A stretch of 64,000 nucleotides of DNA, taken from the NCBI GenBank assembly GCA_011947345.1, contig JAAVTG010000688.1, forward strand, positions 124,001 to 188,000, read 5' to 3'. This document shows, one piece after another, positions 1 to 11,073 of this stretch (position 1 is its first letter; every line of letters starts with the position of its first letter). The position numbers were made by a program, and so were the translations under genes. The notes beneath the pieces were generated by a model. The model was given only the letters and a program-made list of their open reading frames with translations, did not search any database and was not told where the DNA came from. This DNA comes from Phytophthora quininea. Its lineage: Eukaryota; Oomycota; Peronosporomycetes; Peronosporales; Peronosporaceae.

Positions 1-138
1 ATTGCCAGGGCCAATGTTGGTGAAAAGCACTTCTTTATCGAGTCTGACTATTACATGTATTTCCCTAATAGTGTAGAGAAGTTAGATGCTTACTTTGAGC
101 ACATTGACGGTGTCTACTCTATTGAGGACATTGCTTAG
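1..138 (+). CDS. 3' end of an unidentified gene (partial)
   Basis: The first 138 bases read open on the plus strand in the first frame as 45 codons ending in TAG at 136-138. The peptide is rich in Tyr, Phe, Asp and Glu and contains YYMYFPNSVEKLDAYFEHID. The start lies outside the window. I do not recognise the protein. It runs towards the 3' end of the copia element, which ends only about 160 bp away, so it could be a host gene or part of another repeat. A continuous frame this short could also be chance. Confidence 0.35.
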   Translation: MARANVGEKHFFIESDYYMYFPNSVEKLDAYFEHIDGVYSIEDIA

Positions 139-297
139 AGTGCAACTTGAAGTACAGTACCTAATAAATGGTACACTAATACAAATATTCCCTTTGTCTT
201 ACAGTATTCAATTTTCGGTAGTTCAATAATGACATTGGATTCTAAGACATTGTGGTTTGGCATGATTGGCTATAATTCTGACTATAAATCCTCCGAT

Positions 298-3200
298 TTA
301 ATGGGATTTTATTCCTTTTGTGCAGAGCGCATTGCGCAAGTGCATGAACATAGGTTTTGTGAGTGATTTTGTAAAGATGTCTGCTATCATTTCTTTTGTG
401 TTGCAGTATTGAATTTCAAATTCCTCTCTGTCTACTTTTCTTGTACAAAATGGTACCGGATATCAATGTGTTTACTTCTGCTATGCATTTCAGGGTTGTA
501 GGATAATTTAATACAGCTCTGGTTGTCTTCAAAGACTGTGATAGCAAATGGGCTTACGTGTTTAAGTTCTACCAGAAGTAGTTTAAGGAATATGACTTCT
601 TGCATGCAGTGACATAAGGCAATGTATTCTGCTTCTGTTGTGGATAAGACTACGGTGTGATGTTTCCGTGATTGCCATGAAATGGGGCTACCACACATGT
701 ATGTGATGAGGCCTCCAACTGAACGTCTGGTATCGACGCAGTTCGCATAGTCGGCGTCTGAATACGCAGTAAGATAATGATTTGACTCGTATTGCTTTAG
801 ATTTTCAATACCACCTAGTGTAATGCCAAGGTTTCGAGTGCCATTTAGGTATTTCAGGCCTCTCTTGACCGCATTCCAGTGAGCTTTTCCAGGATTTACC
901 AGGAATTGGCTGACTTCGCGTAGGAAGTAGGCGAGATCAGGTCGTGTTCCCATCATCAAGTTCATGAAGCTACCGACTGCCTCTCTGTACGGGATCGCTT
1001 TCATCTCAGCAATGTCGTCAGGAGACTGAGGACTCATGGCCTCTGTGAGTTTAACGCTTGGATCTGTGGGTGTTCCTACTGGATAGGAGTTGAGGTGAGA
1101 AAAGCGATCCAGGACTTTGGTAGCGTATTTTTCTTGATGAATGAAAATGGTACGTTGGGTTCGATTACGAACAAGAGGCCAACCCAGAATGTATTGGGCT
1201 TCTCCCAAATCGGACATTTTAAAGCGCTGTTTCAGCGCGTCCTTGATTTTGTTGATGAGGGTGATTGTGGGAGCTATGATGAGGAGGTCATCAACGTAAA
1301 CGAGAACGTAGCATGTGGCTCCGTCAAAGGTACCAACAAAAACACATTGATCTTTTATGAGTTTGTGGAATCCCATAGTAACTAGAAAAGCGCAAAGAGT
1401 GAGGTACCAGATGCGTGGGGCCTGCTTGAGGCCGTAGAGACTTTTGATTAGTTTACATACCAAGTTCTCTTTGCCACGAACGGTGAATCCCTCAGGCTGC
1501 ATCATGTAGATTTCCTCGTCGAGAAAACCATTAAGGAATGCTGTTTTAACATCCATTTGATGGATTTCCATGTCAAGAAGTGCGGCAATTGTTAAGAGTA
1601 GTCGGAGCACTTCCATGCAAATAACTGGAGAGAATATCTCATCGTAGTCGATGCCATATTTTGAAGAAAGCCTTTAATAACAAGGCGGGCTTTGTAGCGA
1701 TCAACTTTTCCGTCGCTTTTATATTTCACAACAAATACCCAACGGCATTGAAGTGCCCGCCGTCTCTTCGGTAGTTTTGTCAGTATCCATGTGTTGTTGT
1801 CCATCAGGGACTTGTATTCAGAACGAGCAGCAAATTTCCACTGAAGTGCTTCCGGGAGCGTCATAGCTTCCCTATATGTATTAGGTTCCGAGATGTGTCG
1901 GATAGCGAGGAGGGAGTAGATAGTATTAAGCCGATCAGCCCGGTCTTTAATATCGAGCGAGTCATCGAGAAGAGGTGACTTATCGCTTGGTAATGGTAGT
2001 GATTTTGGTTTCTTTTTAGCTTTGTCAGTGTCAGCAACCGCAAGAGCATTCGCCGTCCGTTTGAGCATGGTTGTTAGAGGCGGAAGTGGTTGTGGTGTCG
2101 GAAGTGTCGGAGGAGGAGCTGTAAGTGGATCAAGGGTGTCTGATGTTTTAGGCTCCAAGAACTCGAGTTGAGGGAATTCGTTTTCACGAAAGGTGACATC
2201 GCGGCTGTAAATGATGCGATTTTCTTTGGTGTCAAGTAATCTGTAGCCCTTCTTGTTGAAAGGTAATCCCAAGTACATACACGTTTTGGCACGTGGCTCA
2301 AGTTTCGTTCGATTTAGCTCCGGAATATGGGCGTACGCAGCACAACCAAACACTTTGATATAGGTTGCAGAAGGTTTGCGATTGAACCACTTCTCATAGG
2401 GAGTGATGTTGTCAGTCACGGAGCTGGGCGTGATATTGAGTAGGTGAGCTACATGTTTGATACATTCTCCCCAAAGGACATGTGGAAGTTTGCCATCAAT
2501 GAGAAATGCTCTGGTACGTTCAAGTAATGTGCGCATTCGCCTCTCTGCTACGCCATTCTGTTGAGGGTGTATGCGTTCGTGAATTGAGCGTGAGTATTGT
2601 ATTTCTGAAAGATGATGCGGCCCAATTTTTCATATTCACGAGCATTATCACTCTGTAGGTGGCGGATTTCTTTATCGTGCATATTTTCGTTGTAGGTGAT
2701 TTCACCAACATCTGCACGGAAGATGTTTTGGGCCTTCTTGCGAAAATCTTCGTAGCACTCATACACGTCTGACTTGCGTTTGATGACATAGATGAACATA
2801 TACCGTGAATAGTCGTCAATGAACGTAAGAAAATATTGACAACCGGCTAGAGTTGGTGTGGGTAAGGGGCCTGCCATATCAGTGTGAACCTTTTCAAGTG
2901 GGAATTTCGCCCGTTCAACAGTACGTTTATTGAATGGGTTACGGTGAGCCTTAGCGTAAACGCATGAAGAGCAGAAGTAATCCTTGCTGGTGTCAAATTT
3001 TGACAGGCTCATGTCCGTGACAGTGTCAGCTCTAGTCAGATCCTGCATAATGCGAAAGTTAGGATGACCCATTCTTTTATGCCAAAGTACGATGTTGTCA
3101 TTCATACCTGAGGTAGCCACATGGGCTTCTTGGGTTGAGGCTTCCGGGCTCGCGAGGAATTGGTAAAGGTTGGTGTCTTCGCCAGTTTTGGCCTCGAACT

Positions 3201-3465
3201 TGGTTCGATGAGCGAAGAACAGAACGCACTTCTTGGCGTTCGGGAAGTTAATCTTGAATCCATCTTCAACCGCTTGGCGAACTGAGAGGAGATTGAATTC
3301 GAGTCCAGGTGCATATAGCACGTTGTTGAGGGTGATGACTCGCTCCATTCCCTTCGTGTCTTGCACGACGATATTCACGTCGCCAGTTCCTTTGATTGGA
3401 ATTTGGTGATTGCCACCAACAGTGATTGACTTCCCAATGGCTGGTTTCAGGCTGGTGAACCAATG
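298..3465 (-). pseudogene. copia pol: integrase, reverse transcriptase, RNase H, frameshifted
   Basis: Reading right to left: a GAG-pre-integrase zinc motif and integrase core in 2548-3378 (LWHKRMGH, HTDMAGPLP, FIDDYSRY, LQSDNARE); the integrase tail and RT start in 1592-2536 (WFNRKPSATYIKVFGCAAYAH, then CRWVFVVKYKSDG); and RT plus RNase H in 432-1616 with the catalytic YVDDLLI box and the RNase H segment ending DIRYHFVQEK. The frame is lost by one base at 432, after which the conserved tail (CNTKEMIADI, TKSLTKP) continues to the stop at 298. The domains are complete but the frame is broken at several places, so this is a relic, or an active-type copy with sequence errors. Confidence 0.8.
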
Positions 3466-4902
3466 CTAGTTGGAGGTGACATGACGGGTGCAACCAGAGT
3501 CAACCGTCCAGATGGGGTCATGTTCCGTCTCCGTCGCAGTGAGACCGACAGCTTCGGCCTTCGTTGTCAAGTCCAGGGTAGTGATAGCAATCATGCCATA
3601 GTCACTGTCGTTGTTGCTGTTGTTGCGGCGTCCGTGAAATCCATTGAGGCCTTGGGGTTTCCCGGAGTTGTTGTTCCGGTTACCATTGCGGTTACCTCTG
3701 AAGTTGTTCCGAGGTTGGTAGCGTGGGTTTCCACGAGAATGTCCCTTGTAAGGGTGCTGGCGTTGTTGTTGAGGCGACTTCAGTTTGAAATTCGCTGGGA
3801 GAACTGTGCCCGCCTTGACTTGCCCACTGTGTAGGTGACGCTGGAGAATGTAGCAGTCAACAGTCAACAAGGTTGTCCCGATGGCAATACGTGCACTTCA
3901 GTTTCGACACGAGAGCTGTCTCCGTCGAAGGGGTGAAGGCTCATTTGGTGGTGCTGGCACCGGAGCCGTAACTTGCAAGGCCTTTTCCTGGCTAGTCTCT
4001 TTAGACTCAGGAGTTCCCTGTTTGAGAACATAGCGGTTTCGTGCAAGCTCATGGTGAACCTTGGTCTCGATGTGCCTCTTGAGGTCGTCGTACGGGATGT
4101 ATTTGCGACTCCCCTTCCAGACGGCCAGCTCGGGTTTCCACGCATCTGGTAGCGCATGGTAGAGATAGAGCGATTTCTGTTCGTCGCTCGTGACGCTGTT
4201 GGTGGCCTCAGAACTTGATTTCATAGCGCTCTCCATCTCGAAGAGGAAGGCTGTGAGGTCCATACCTTCTTCATACTTGAGCGTCATGAGGTAGGACTGG
4301 ATGTAGTACGGGTCGCCATGTATGGCTGCTCCTTCATACTTATCGCACAGCGTTTGAAAGATTTCAAACGCCGTGGTCTTGTCCTTGACCATGAGAACGT
4401 GTTGGTCGTCGATGGTCTTGATTAAGAACGCCTTGGCCTTAGCCTCATTCAGGCGGAGCTTTTTCGAGCTCAGCTTTAGGCTCTTGGCTTTCAGCTTCTC
4501 AGCTCGCTTGAGCTCTTCTCGCTTCGTGGTTGAGAAGGATTGGATCACGGGGGAGATACCTGCCCCATGTCCACGTCGCCGTCGTCTCCAGCGGTGGTAG
4601 TCTCCGAGCTTGCATCGGAGGAGGACTCACTCGATGAGGGCCTTCTGCATCGTCGGCTTTGGGAGCGCCGGCTGCGTCGAGCGCGGCCTCCATGTCCTTC
4701 ATGTCGGACAATGCCGGGTTGAGTTCTTCATCGTCGGAGAAGTCGAAGTCGAAGTCCCCGTGTAGTCCACTTGGGTGACGAAGCCGAGGAGGTTCTTGCC
4801 TTCAAGAGCGGCGGTGACACGTGTCTTCCAGATGACGAAGTTCCGGCCGTTGAGGCGCGGAAAATCGCGGTCGTCGGTGACGGAGGCTCGCGTTGGGCTC
4901 AT
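3466..4902 (-). pseudogene. copia gag and protease start, frameshifted
   Basis: The region starts with an ATG at 4902 and a short N-terminal segment (LNGRNFVIWKTRVTAALEG) typical of copia gag. A frame change is followed by a gag-polypeptide (UBN2-type) domain in 3898-4548, with features such as DEQKSLYLYHALPDAW. Near 3880 there is a degraded CCHC-type knuckle (CTYCHRDN..). The 3466-3870 reading frame carries the retropepsin active-site motif WTVDSGCTRHVTSN near its end. Gag packages element RNA into virus-like particles and the protease matures the polyprotein. At least three frame changes make this copy non-functional as written; some may be homopolymer errors. Confidence 0.75.
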
Positions 4903-6399
4903 AACCTGTGAAGTTTCTGCAGGGAGCTGGAGAAGACGTGTCAGGAAGGATGTAAAAGGAAGAGTGAATTTAAGTCCTTAGTGTCGGAATCCAGGATTGC
5001 TGGCCAACCAGCCATCTAGTGATGGCTACATACGAAGACTATCATAAGTAATATATGCTGTTACTGAGTTTGTGTGGTGTGGTCCACTAAAGGGATGGGG
5101 AGAAGGACTCCACATTCACAAAAATTGAGGTGCAAAGGGTATGATAAAGATGTGCTAAAGTTACAGTGCAATAGGATATGACAAAAATGCGCTAAAGTTG
5201 AAGCAGAAAGGATGAGGTCAAGTTGAAGTGAAAGGATACTTTTAAAGATATAAAGAAAGATGATTGGATTTGAAGATGAGTTTATTTGTTTTTTAGACTC
5301 TCAATTCATCAGTTAAAGACTTGACTAGGACACACCAAACTAATTTGGTGCAAGCACAGCAAGGGACCCCTTTGACCGCATCTAGGAAGGGAGGGCAAGC
5401 CCCAGCCATGGTGAATGTCATCTTTGGACCACCGCTCCCCAAACTCTGGATGGAGTTACCGCAGGACAAGCCTGGGCGTTGTAACTGTGTTTGTCCTAGC
5501 CCCCGAAGGTTTAGCAGCGGCCGTAGGCGCTTAGTCGAACTGTGGTGAAATTGAGAGTGAGAATGGCTTTGGCCAAGAAGCTGAAAGCGCGGTGTCGTAA
5601 CAGTATAAGAGAGGAGAAACCATAAGGAAATTCATTTGTGGACAAAAACAAATTGTAGCGTTGCAAACCGTTTAGAGAGCCACAAATTTGGATTGGCGAC
5701 ATGATTTGAAACGCCGTATCTCAAAATATACAGATGCTAAAGAGAGGCACGAAAGGTCGTATGATTTGCAAATTTACAGGAGGACCACAAAATTTGGAAA
5801 GTCGTAGTCTTTCATTGGGAGCAGCCAAGCAAAATCCCAGCCTTTGGATTCAGGACAAGCCATGCATAAGGATTGAAGCCAGCTAGGTTCCTGGATAGGA
5901 CAGACATATGCGAACCGAGAAAGGAAAGGAAAGGAGAGGACGCGTTTGAACTTTAGTGGGAGTGTTGGAGTTGATTCTGAACGGATCTAGATATGCCTAA
6001 ATTTAGATCTCAATCAGAAAGTTCTAAACCACGCCACTCTAAATCATTCGCACTTACCGAGGGATGTAAGGACTGGAGGGGAACGCATGGCCTTGACCTG
6101 CAGGAAGTTCCCCTCACTTCCAAACTGACGGTGCAACACACACATTAAAGTCTAACAACGCAGAAGACACGAGTTGCCCACGAAGAACGTTTGGGATTGA
6201 GGAGGGAAAACCTCAAGCGGTGCCAAACCCCCTCTCAGTTATCTGCCACTAACAGCACTACAATTAAGTATATGCATACTCAACTGAAGACGCTTGTCCC
6301 TGGCGGGGCTCGACAATGCTTTGCCTTCAACTCTTGACAAAATCTACATTCCAAGCTCCAGCACCAAACCTCTTGCTCACGGAGAATCAACCTGTATGA
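4903..6399. other. No gene recognised; copia leader and intergenic DNA
   Basis: The first 100 to 200 bp should be the untranslated leader of the copia element, but I could not identify a primer-binding site or LTR end. The remainder, up to the Tc1/mariner insertion at 6400, holds only short reading frames with no recognisable protein and no clear repeat structure. Confidence 0.5.
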
Positions 6400-6401
6400 T
6401 A

Positions 6402-6624
6402 CAGTGCTAGCCAGGCTTTATGAACATGATGGTTTTCGGCTTCAGCTCGGCCAATATCAGTCGTTTTTAGCCCAGATTGTACTATCATAACTTGTTTTTT
6501 AAGGGCTTTCGATTGGCGCATGTTTCGTCGGCCAATGGCGAGTCAGTCAAAAGTTATACCAGAATATTACATATGACGGTGCGACAAAAGTAATGAACAC
6601 AGTTTTGTCGGGGTGGTAAGATTG
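6402..6624 (+). repeat. Left terminal inverted repeat of Tc1/mariner
   Basis: Begins CAGTGCTAGCCAGG next to the TA target site and ends at GTAAGATTG. It matches the reverse complement of 7746-7968 along its whole length with scattered single-base differences. Confidence 0.95.
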
Positions 6625-6721
6625 CGTAAGTTTGGTTCCAACCATTCATTTCGCGTTGTAATTGCGTTTGAGCCAAGACCAAGGACTGGTGGATGCTGTG
6701 CCCACTTTCGAATCGAACAGG

Positions 6722-7710
6722 ATGACAAGAGGCAAATTACTGACGGACCAAAAGCGCAAGTCGATCAAGTCGCTTTCTGCGTCGGGTGTGCCGCTGAGAA
6801 CCATCGCTGCGGGTCTCCACCGGTCTCTGGGGGCGTGTCACAAGGCCGTTAGCTCTCGTGCAAAGCAACGCGTCAAGCCTTACCAAGGAAGCCCTCCGTC
6901 TGTGACCGAACGCGAGAAGAGGAGGATCTTGAGAGCGGTCTCCACGGAGAAGTTGTCGGCGGCAAAGGTGAAGAACAAGCTCCAGTTGGCCTGCAGTGTG
7001 CGCACGATCCAGCGCGTGCTCAAGGACGTCGACTGGCTTACCTACAAGGAGATCAAGGCCGGTCCCATGCTCATGAAACGGCATCGCGACGCACGTGTGA
7101 AGTGGGTTGCCGACATGACGCTCATGGACGACCTCGGGTGGTGCTATATCGTCTTCAGCGACGAGAAGATGTGGAACCTCGATGGTCCAGATGGCATGCG
7201 ATTCCAGTGGGTGGATTCTAGACGCCCTGAGCACGTCAACATGCGTCGCCACACAGGTGGTGGGTCGGTGATGGTGTGGGAAGGCTTCGCTGGAGGAAAG
7301 GAGACGGAATTGAGGATTCTAACTGGCAAGCAGGACTCGACGAAGTATATCTCGACGCTAGCGACGCGTTTGCAACCGTTCATCGATACGGAGACGCAAA
7401 TTTTTCAGCAGGACAACGCCTCATGCCACAGGTCGAAGGTAACAATGGAGATGCTTCAAGACCAAGAAATTCGTCTTCTCGATTGGCCAGCGCTGTCACC
7501 AGACCTCAATCCGATCGGAAACGTCTGGGAATTAATGAAGCAGCATGTGTACGCAGAGGACGCCAGTGCAACTCGGTTGAGGACCTCAAGAAGGCGATTC
7601 TGAGAGCGCGGGATATTATCCCGACTACAACTTTGGAAGCACTGGTACTTTCGCAGCGAAAGAGCTGTGAAAAGGTGCTGACGAACGGGGAATCATATAT
7701 ATCGTATTAG
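6722..7710 (+). pseudogene. Tc1/mariner transposase with catalytic Glu replaced by Gly
   Basis: The product begins MTRGKLLTDQKRK, a usual N-terminus for oomycete Tc1/mariner transposases, so I prefer ATG 6722 to the upstream start at 6662. Helix-turn-helix DNA-binding segments occupy about residues 1-110 and the DDE core follows. The first two catalytic Asp are visible: VFSDEKMWN (about residue 147) and QQDNASCHR (about 231). The third acidic residue should lie 35 positions later, in NPIENVW. Here the codon at 7517-7519 is GGA, giving NPIGNVW. One transition from GAA explains it, and it should abolish catalysis. In addition one G is missing from a run near 7558, shifting the frame; the true C-terminus (SVEDLKKAILRAR..) continues in the next frame to TAG 7710. 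The enzyme would be about 329 residues. Confidence 0.9.
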
Positions 7711-7745
7711 CAATGACGTTGGAGAGCTTTAACCTGATTGAATTC

Positions 7746-7968
7746 CAATCTTACCATCCCGACAAAACTGTGTTCATTACTTTTGTCGCACCGTCATATG
7801 TAATATTCTGGTATAACTTTTGACTGACTCGCCATTGGCCGACGAAACATGCGCCAATCGAAAGCCCTTAAAAAATAAGTTATGATAGTACAATCTGGGC
7901 TAAAAACGACTGATATTGGCCGAGCTGAAGCCGAAAACCATCATGTTCATAAAGCCTGGCGAGCACTG
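7746..7968 (-). repeat. Right terminal inverted repeat of Tc1/mariner
   Basis: Reverse complement of the left arm, ending ..GCCTGGCGAGCACTG before the TA duplication at 7969-7970. Confidence 0.95.
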
Positions 7969-7970
7969 TA

Positions 7971-8505
7971 CTGGCATGAGAATTTCCCAGGTTCCGGCTT
8001 GAGTATATATTACGGATCTTGAATTCACACTTAGGTCTTCTGCAGTGAAGCGTCATGGGCGGCATCCCATGATTTCTGCATTTTCGCGTGTTGCGGGCTG
8101 TATTCCAACATTTTCCCAGTGCAATTTCAAGGCTAGTTGTTTCATCTCCAATTTTCATTGCTGTTCGGTTCTACCGCATTGACAGCCTCCTTGTAACAGG
8201 TCGCTTCTACCGGTATATTCACGCAAACCGAGACGTTGGTTCCGTGCTGCCACAGCAACCTTGTAGCTGTGGAACTTTTTTGGTAGGAGTCAATTGAGAT
8301 TGACACATCCGGAAAGCGATACCCGTGCGGGCAAAAGCCCCACAAACGAAGGCCATTATGCGCTTTACCAGCACAGCATTGATTCTAACGTACTCACCAA
8401 CGTGAAATAGGCCAATGAAATTTATATTCTTTAACGTAAAGCTCGACAAGAGCACTGCACAATTCATCACTAACTAGCGCTCTGAGGCTCAACTATCGAC
8501 ATCTC
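7971..8505. other. No gene recognised between Tc1/mariner and the ZIP gene
   Basis: Short overlapping reading frames on both strands, none with a recognisable motif. This stretch lies 3' of the minus-strand ZIP gene. Confidence 0.4.
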
Positions 8506-9475
8506 TTACACGCCAGCGTAGCCGAAGAGCGTGAGACTCGCCACCATGATGAACATGCCAGCAAACATGCCGACCGCGACGACGTGCGTCTTGTCCTTGG
8601 CGAACTTGTACGACGTGGGGATCAGCTCCTTCACGCAGATGCACACCATGATGCCGCAGACGATGCCGAACAGAATGCCCTCGGACACCGGGTCCATGCC
8701 GTCACCGATCGCCACCCACGCGATGACGCCGCCCAGAGGCTCCGCGAACGCAGAGATCGCACACCACATGATGCCTCGCCAGCGAGAACCCGTGGCGAAG
8801 TAGATGGGCGCAGCCACGGCGATGCCCTCCGGGATGTTGTGGAGACCGATACCGACGGCCAGCGAGATACCGATGGACGAGTTCTGGATGGCGCCAACGT
8901 ACGTGGCGATGCCCTCGGGCATGTTGTGGATGCCGATGGCGAGCGCGCTGAGCACGCCCATGCGCTGCAGAGCCTGCTTGGACTTCTCGTCCATCTTCAT
9001 GTAGCCGCCCACCTGAGGCGTTTGGGACTCCACGTGCTCGAGAACTGGCGTCATGGTCATCTTTGTGCTCTCGAACTGTTCCATCGATGCTCGAACATCT
9101 TCCAGGTTGGCAACCTCCGTCGCCTCATGCTCGGGGAAATCTTGTGCACGATGATGTCGATGCCGTAGATGAGCAGGATACCGAGCGCGAAGCACGCCGT
9201 GGCGCCGAGCCAGCCGTGGCCCGTGGCCGTCTCCTCCGTCATGTCGTCCGTCTTCAGTCCCTCCGTCAGCAGATGCACCGACTCGCCGAAGATCTCCACC
9301 AGCGAGATGAACATCATGACACCTGCCGAGATGCTGAGAGCCACCGCCAGACTCAGGGGTTGGCCAGGTATACGAGACGTTTGCTGAAGACGACCATGCC
9401 GCCCAGGATCGTAGCTGCGCCAGCTGCGATGTTGAGCGCGAAGGCGACAGCCACGGCGTGGCCAGTTTGAACCAT
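8506..9475 (-). CDS. ZIP-family divalent metal (zinc) transporter, two frame breaks
   Basis: ZIP proteins move Zn2+ and related metals into the cytosol across the plasma or an internal membrane. The start MVQTGHAVAVAFALN (ATG at 9475) opens the first membrane helix. The signature helices are both present: GIHNMPEG and GLHNIPEG, the HNxPEG pair found in ZupT-like ZIPs, followed by AFAEPLGG. A hydrophilic loop (about residues 115-165) separates helices 3 and 4, and the last residues LTLFGYAGV lie in the final helix. The frame is lost twice, at about 9356 (C run) and about 9132 (T run). Allowing one base for each gives 323 codons, normal for the family, with all helices in phase. I therefore regard the gene as functional with sequence errors, though a recent pseudogene cannot be excluded. 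No histidine-rich loop is seen. Confidence 0.88.
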
Positions 9476-9864
9476 ACCTTCGAAGAGCTGAGACTCAAAC
9501 CTTTGCTTGTGTAATGGAAGGAGAGATTGGGAGTGGCAAGATGCTACCCAAACCTTACCCAAAGAGCGAGACGCGCAGGAAAATGCGCGGGTCACCACAT
9601 GTACCGCGGAATTGATCTGTAAGCACTGCGTAGGGAAAGTAGGCAAGCGCAGGTGAGTGGCTGTCACTTACAGAGGACACATCTGCCATCTTGCGAATCA
9701 ACAGCGCCAATATAATTGATAGGCGTGCCCGACATAGCTCTGAGCGATCCGGCTATTGGGGTGTCCCGCGCTGCCAAAGTGTCCTTCAAGCGCCTTCATT
9801 GGAGCGTGGCACGCGTGCATTCAGTTCGGCCTCAGCAAGCTGCTTGACCTGCGCTTAGTACGGA

Positions 9865-10239
9865 TTAGAATCGGTGGTCACGAAGGAGGGAGCGGCGTAT
9901 GTCCACTGGCTGTGCGGTGTCTAGTGGACAAAGCAGACAGCACTCGCACTCCATTTCTGAAGGATCGTTGTTGAAGGTGTTGAGCAGGTGGCCGTACATG
10001 TTGGCACGTACGGGACTAAAGTCAGGCTTATCAACGCGAATTTTGTTGGACCAGATCGGAGCACCCGTGTACCAGGTAGACCCGGTCTGTATGTATAGTA
10101 GTTGCCCTCGGGCGAACTGCGGCTGCACACAAGCCAGCAGATCTACGAGCATGGAGGCCATCCATTCGGAGGAAATAACTGCTGCTTGAATCTTCACCAG
10201 GTCGTTGCGTCTCCGACGGTGAAGAAACTTCAGAACCAT
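9865..10239 (-). other. Conserved-looking reading frame, unidentified (possible exon or gene fragment)
   Basis: A 124-codon stop-free stretch with a natural-looking composition, including QLLYIQTGSTWYTGAPIWSN and LNTFNNDPSEMECECCLLCP, ends in TAG at 9865. Composition and Trp/Cys placement look like real protein rather than a shadow, because no other gene overlaps it. There is no clear start, and the upstream 10240-10460 frame does not extend it convincingly. It could be the last exon of a gene whose 5' part is spliced or lost. Function unknown. Confidence 0.3.
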
Positions 10240-11045
10240 CGAGAGAACTTTGAGTTTTGCGTCGTCGGATATGATCTGGAGTGGGCTTTGTAGTGGCCCT
10301 TGTATTTTTTAGCGCGGAACCTTGCAGGAAGTAAGCAACGTGGGCGTTTGAGCAATAGACGAGCTCGCCACTCCGGCTTCAGCAATGGCGATCCGGCTCC
10401 ATGAAGTGCAGGGCGGGGCCAACAAGTTGCCTGTTGTCTCCCTGGCCGACCCGACCTCATTGGGGCGAGGCACGCCGACGGCGGCGAAAGATGTGGTTGA
10501 CAGGCGTAGGATCGCGAACAGAGAAATGGCTGTTTTCCGGCTATCCTAAGCTGGACAAATTATGGTACCAGTACTCTTTTATTACTTGGTACAGCCATGT
10601 TACTTGTGAGTGGATCCTGCAATTCAAACACCAAATCACTGTACTGGCCGAGCTGGGGGCTCAAAAGACCACTGCGCAGAGTAGATCCTGTTGTGAAGGC
10701 AGAAACTTCCTACAACCAGATTCAGGCAACTTGGAGGGCTCCTTACGGTCCCCATCTCATGATAAATGGCGCGTGCCTCCGCCGCCGGAAAACGCAGTCG
10801 CTGTAGACGGACAACGGTCTCCGCAATGAGACAGACAAGCTCACGATTTGCACCAGGGCTGATTCTGAGCTGATCCCAAGCAAACAGCAGTGGTGTTTTC
10901 CGAAGTTCTTTTCCGACGTGATTTCGATGACGACTAGCTCGACCAGTCACGGTAGTTGCACTCCAGTCATTATTTAGCTGCGCCCAGTCATCGACAGAAG
11001 CCAATCCAGTGAGCAACGCTTAATTTGCGCAGCTCCAGTCCTTAT
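10240..11045. other. No gene recognised
   Basis: Only short unrelated frames are seen. The last 100 bp form the promoter region of the secreted-protein gene at 11074. Confidence 0.4.
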
Positions 11046-11064
11046 TCATTATTGCTTTTTCCTC
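11046..11064 (+). promoter_or_regulatory. Oomycete initiator-like element before the secreted-protein gene
   Basis: TTCATTATTGCTTTTTCC lies just upstream of the ATG at 11074. TCATTAT fits the oomycete initiator YCAYTYY in six of seven positions, and a T-rich flank follows. Confidence 0.4.
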
Positions 11065-11073
11065 ATCTGCGCC

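Larger units (their letters stand above)
298..4902 (-). mobile_element. Degenerate Ty1/copia LTR retrotransposon, internal region
   Basis: On the minus strand the order is gag, protease, integrase, reverse transcriptase, RNase H, which is the copia order (integrase before RT). The reading frame is interrupted repeatedly near 4700, 4550, 3880, 3470-3380, 2540, 1610 and 432, so the copy cannot make a full polyprotein as written. The coding region ends with a TAA at 298-300. I found no convincing long terminal repeats: only about 160 bp separate the pol stop from the unrelated reading frame at 1-138, and the leader at 4903-5100 shows no matching sequence there. The 3' side is therefore probably truncated. 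Confidence 0.85.
6402..7968 (+). mobile_element. Tc1/mariner transposon, complete, with 223-bp terminal inverted repeats
   Basis: Two arms match each other in inverted orientation: 6402-6624 and 7746-7968, both 223 bp and nearly identical. The ends begin CAGTGCT, matching the CAGT ends of Tc1-type elements, and the insert is flanked by TA at 6400-6401 and 7969-7970, the expected target duplication. The element is 1567 bp long and holds a single transposase gene. The long arms are unusual against the 20 to 50 bp of many Tc1/mariner elements, although long-TIR subgroups are known. The high similarity of the arms suggests a young insertion, but the encoded enzyme appears inactive (see the transposase entry). 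Confidence 0.95.

Noticed and set aside
8584..9168. 194-codon plus-strand frame opposite the ZIP gene
   Set aside because: Antisense shadow: Arg/His/Asp-rich composition from reading GC-rich ZIP codons backwards, no motif.
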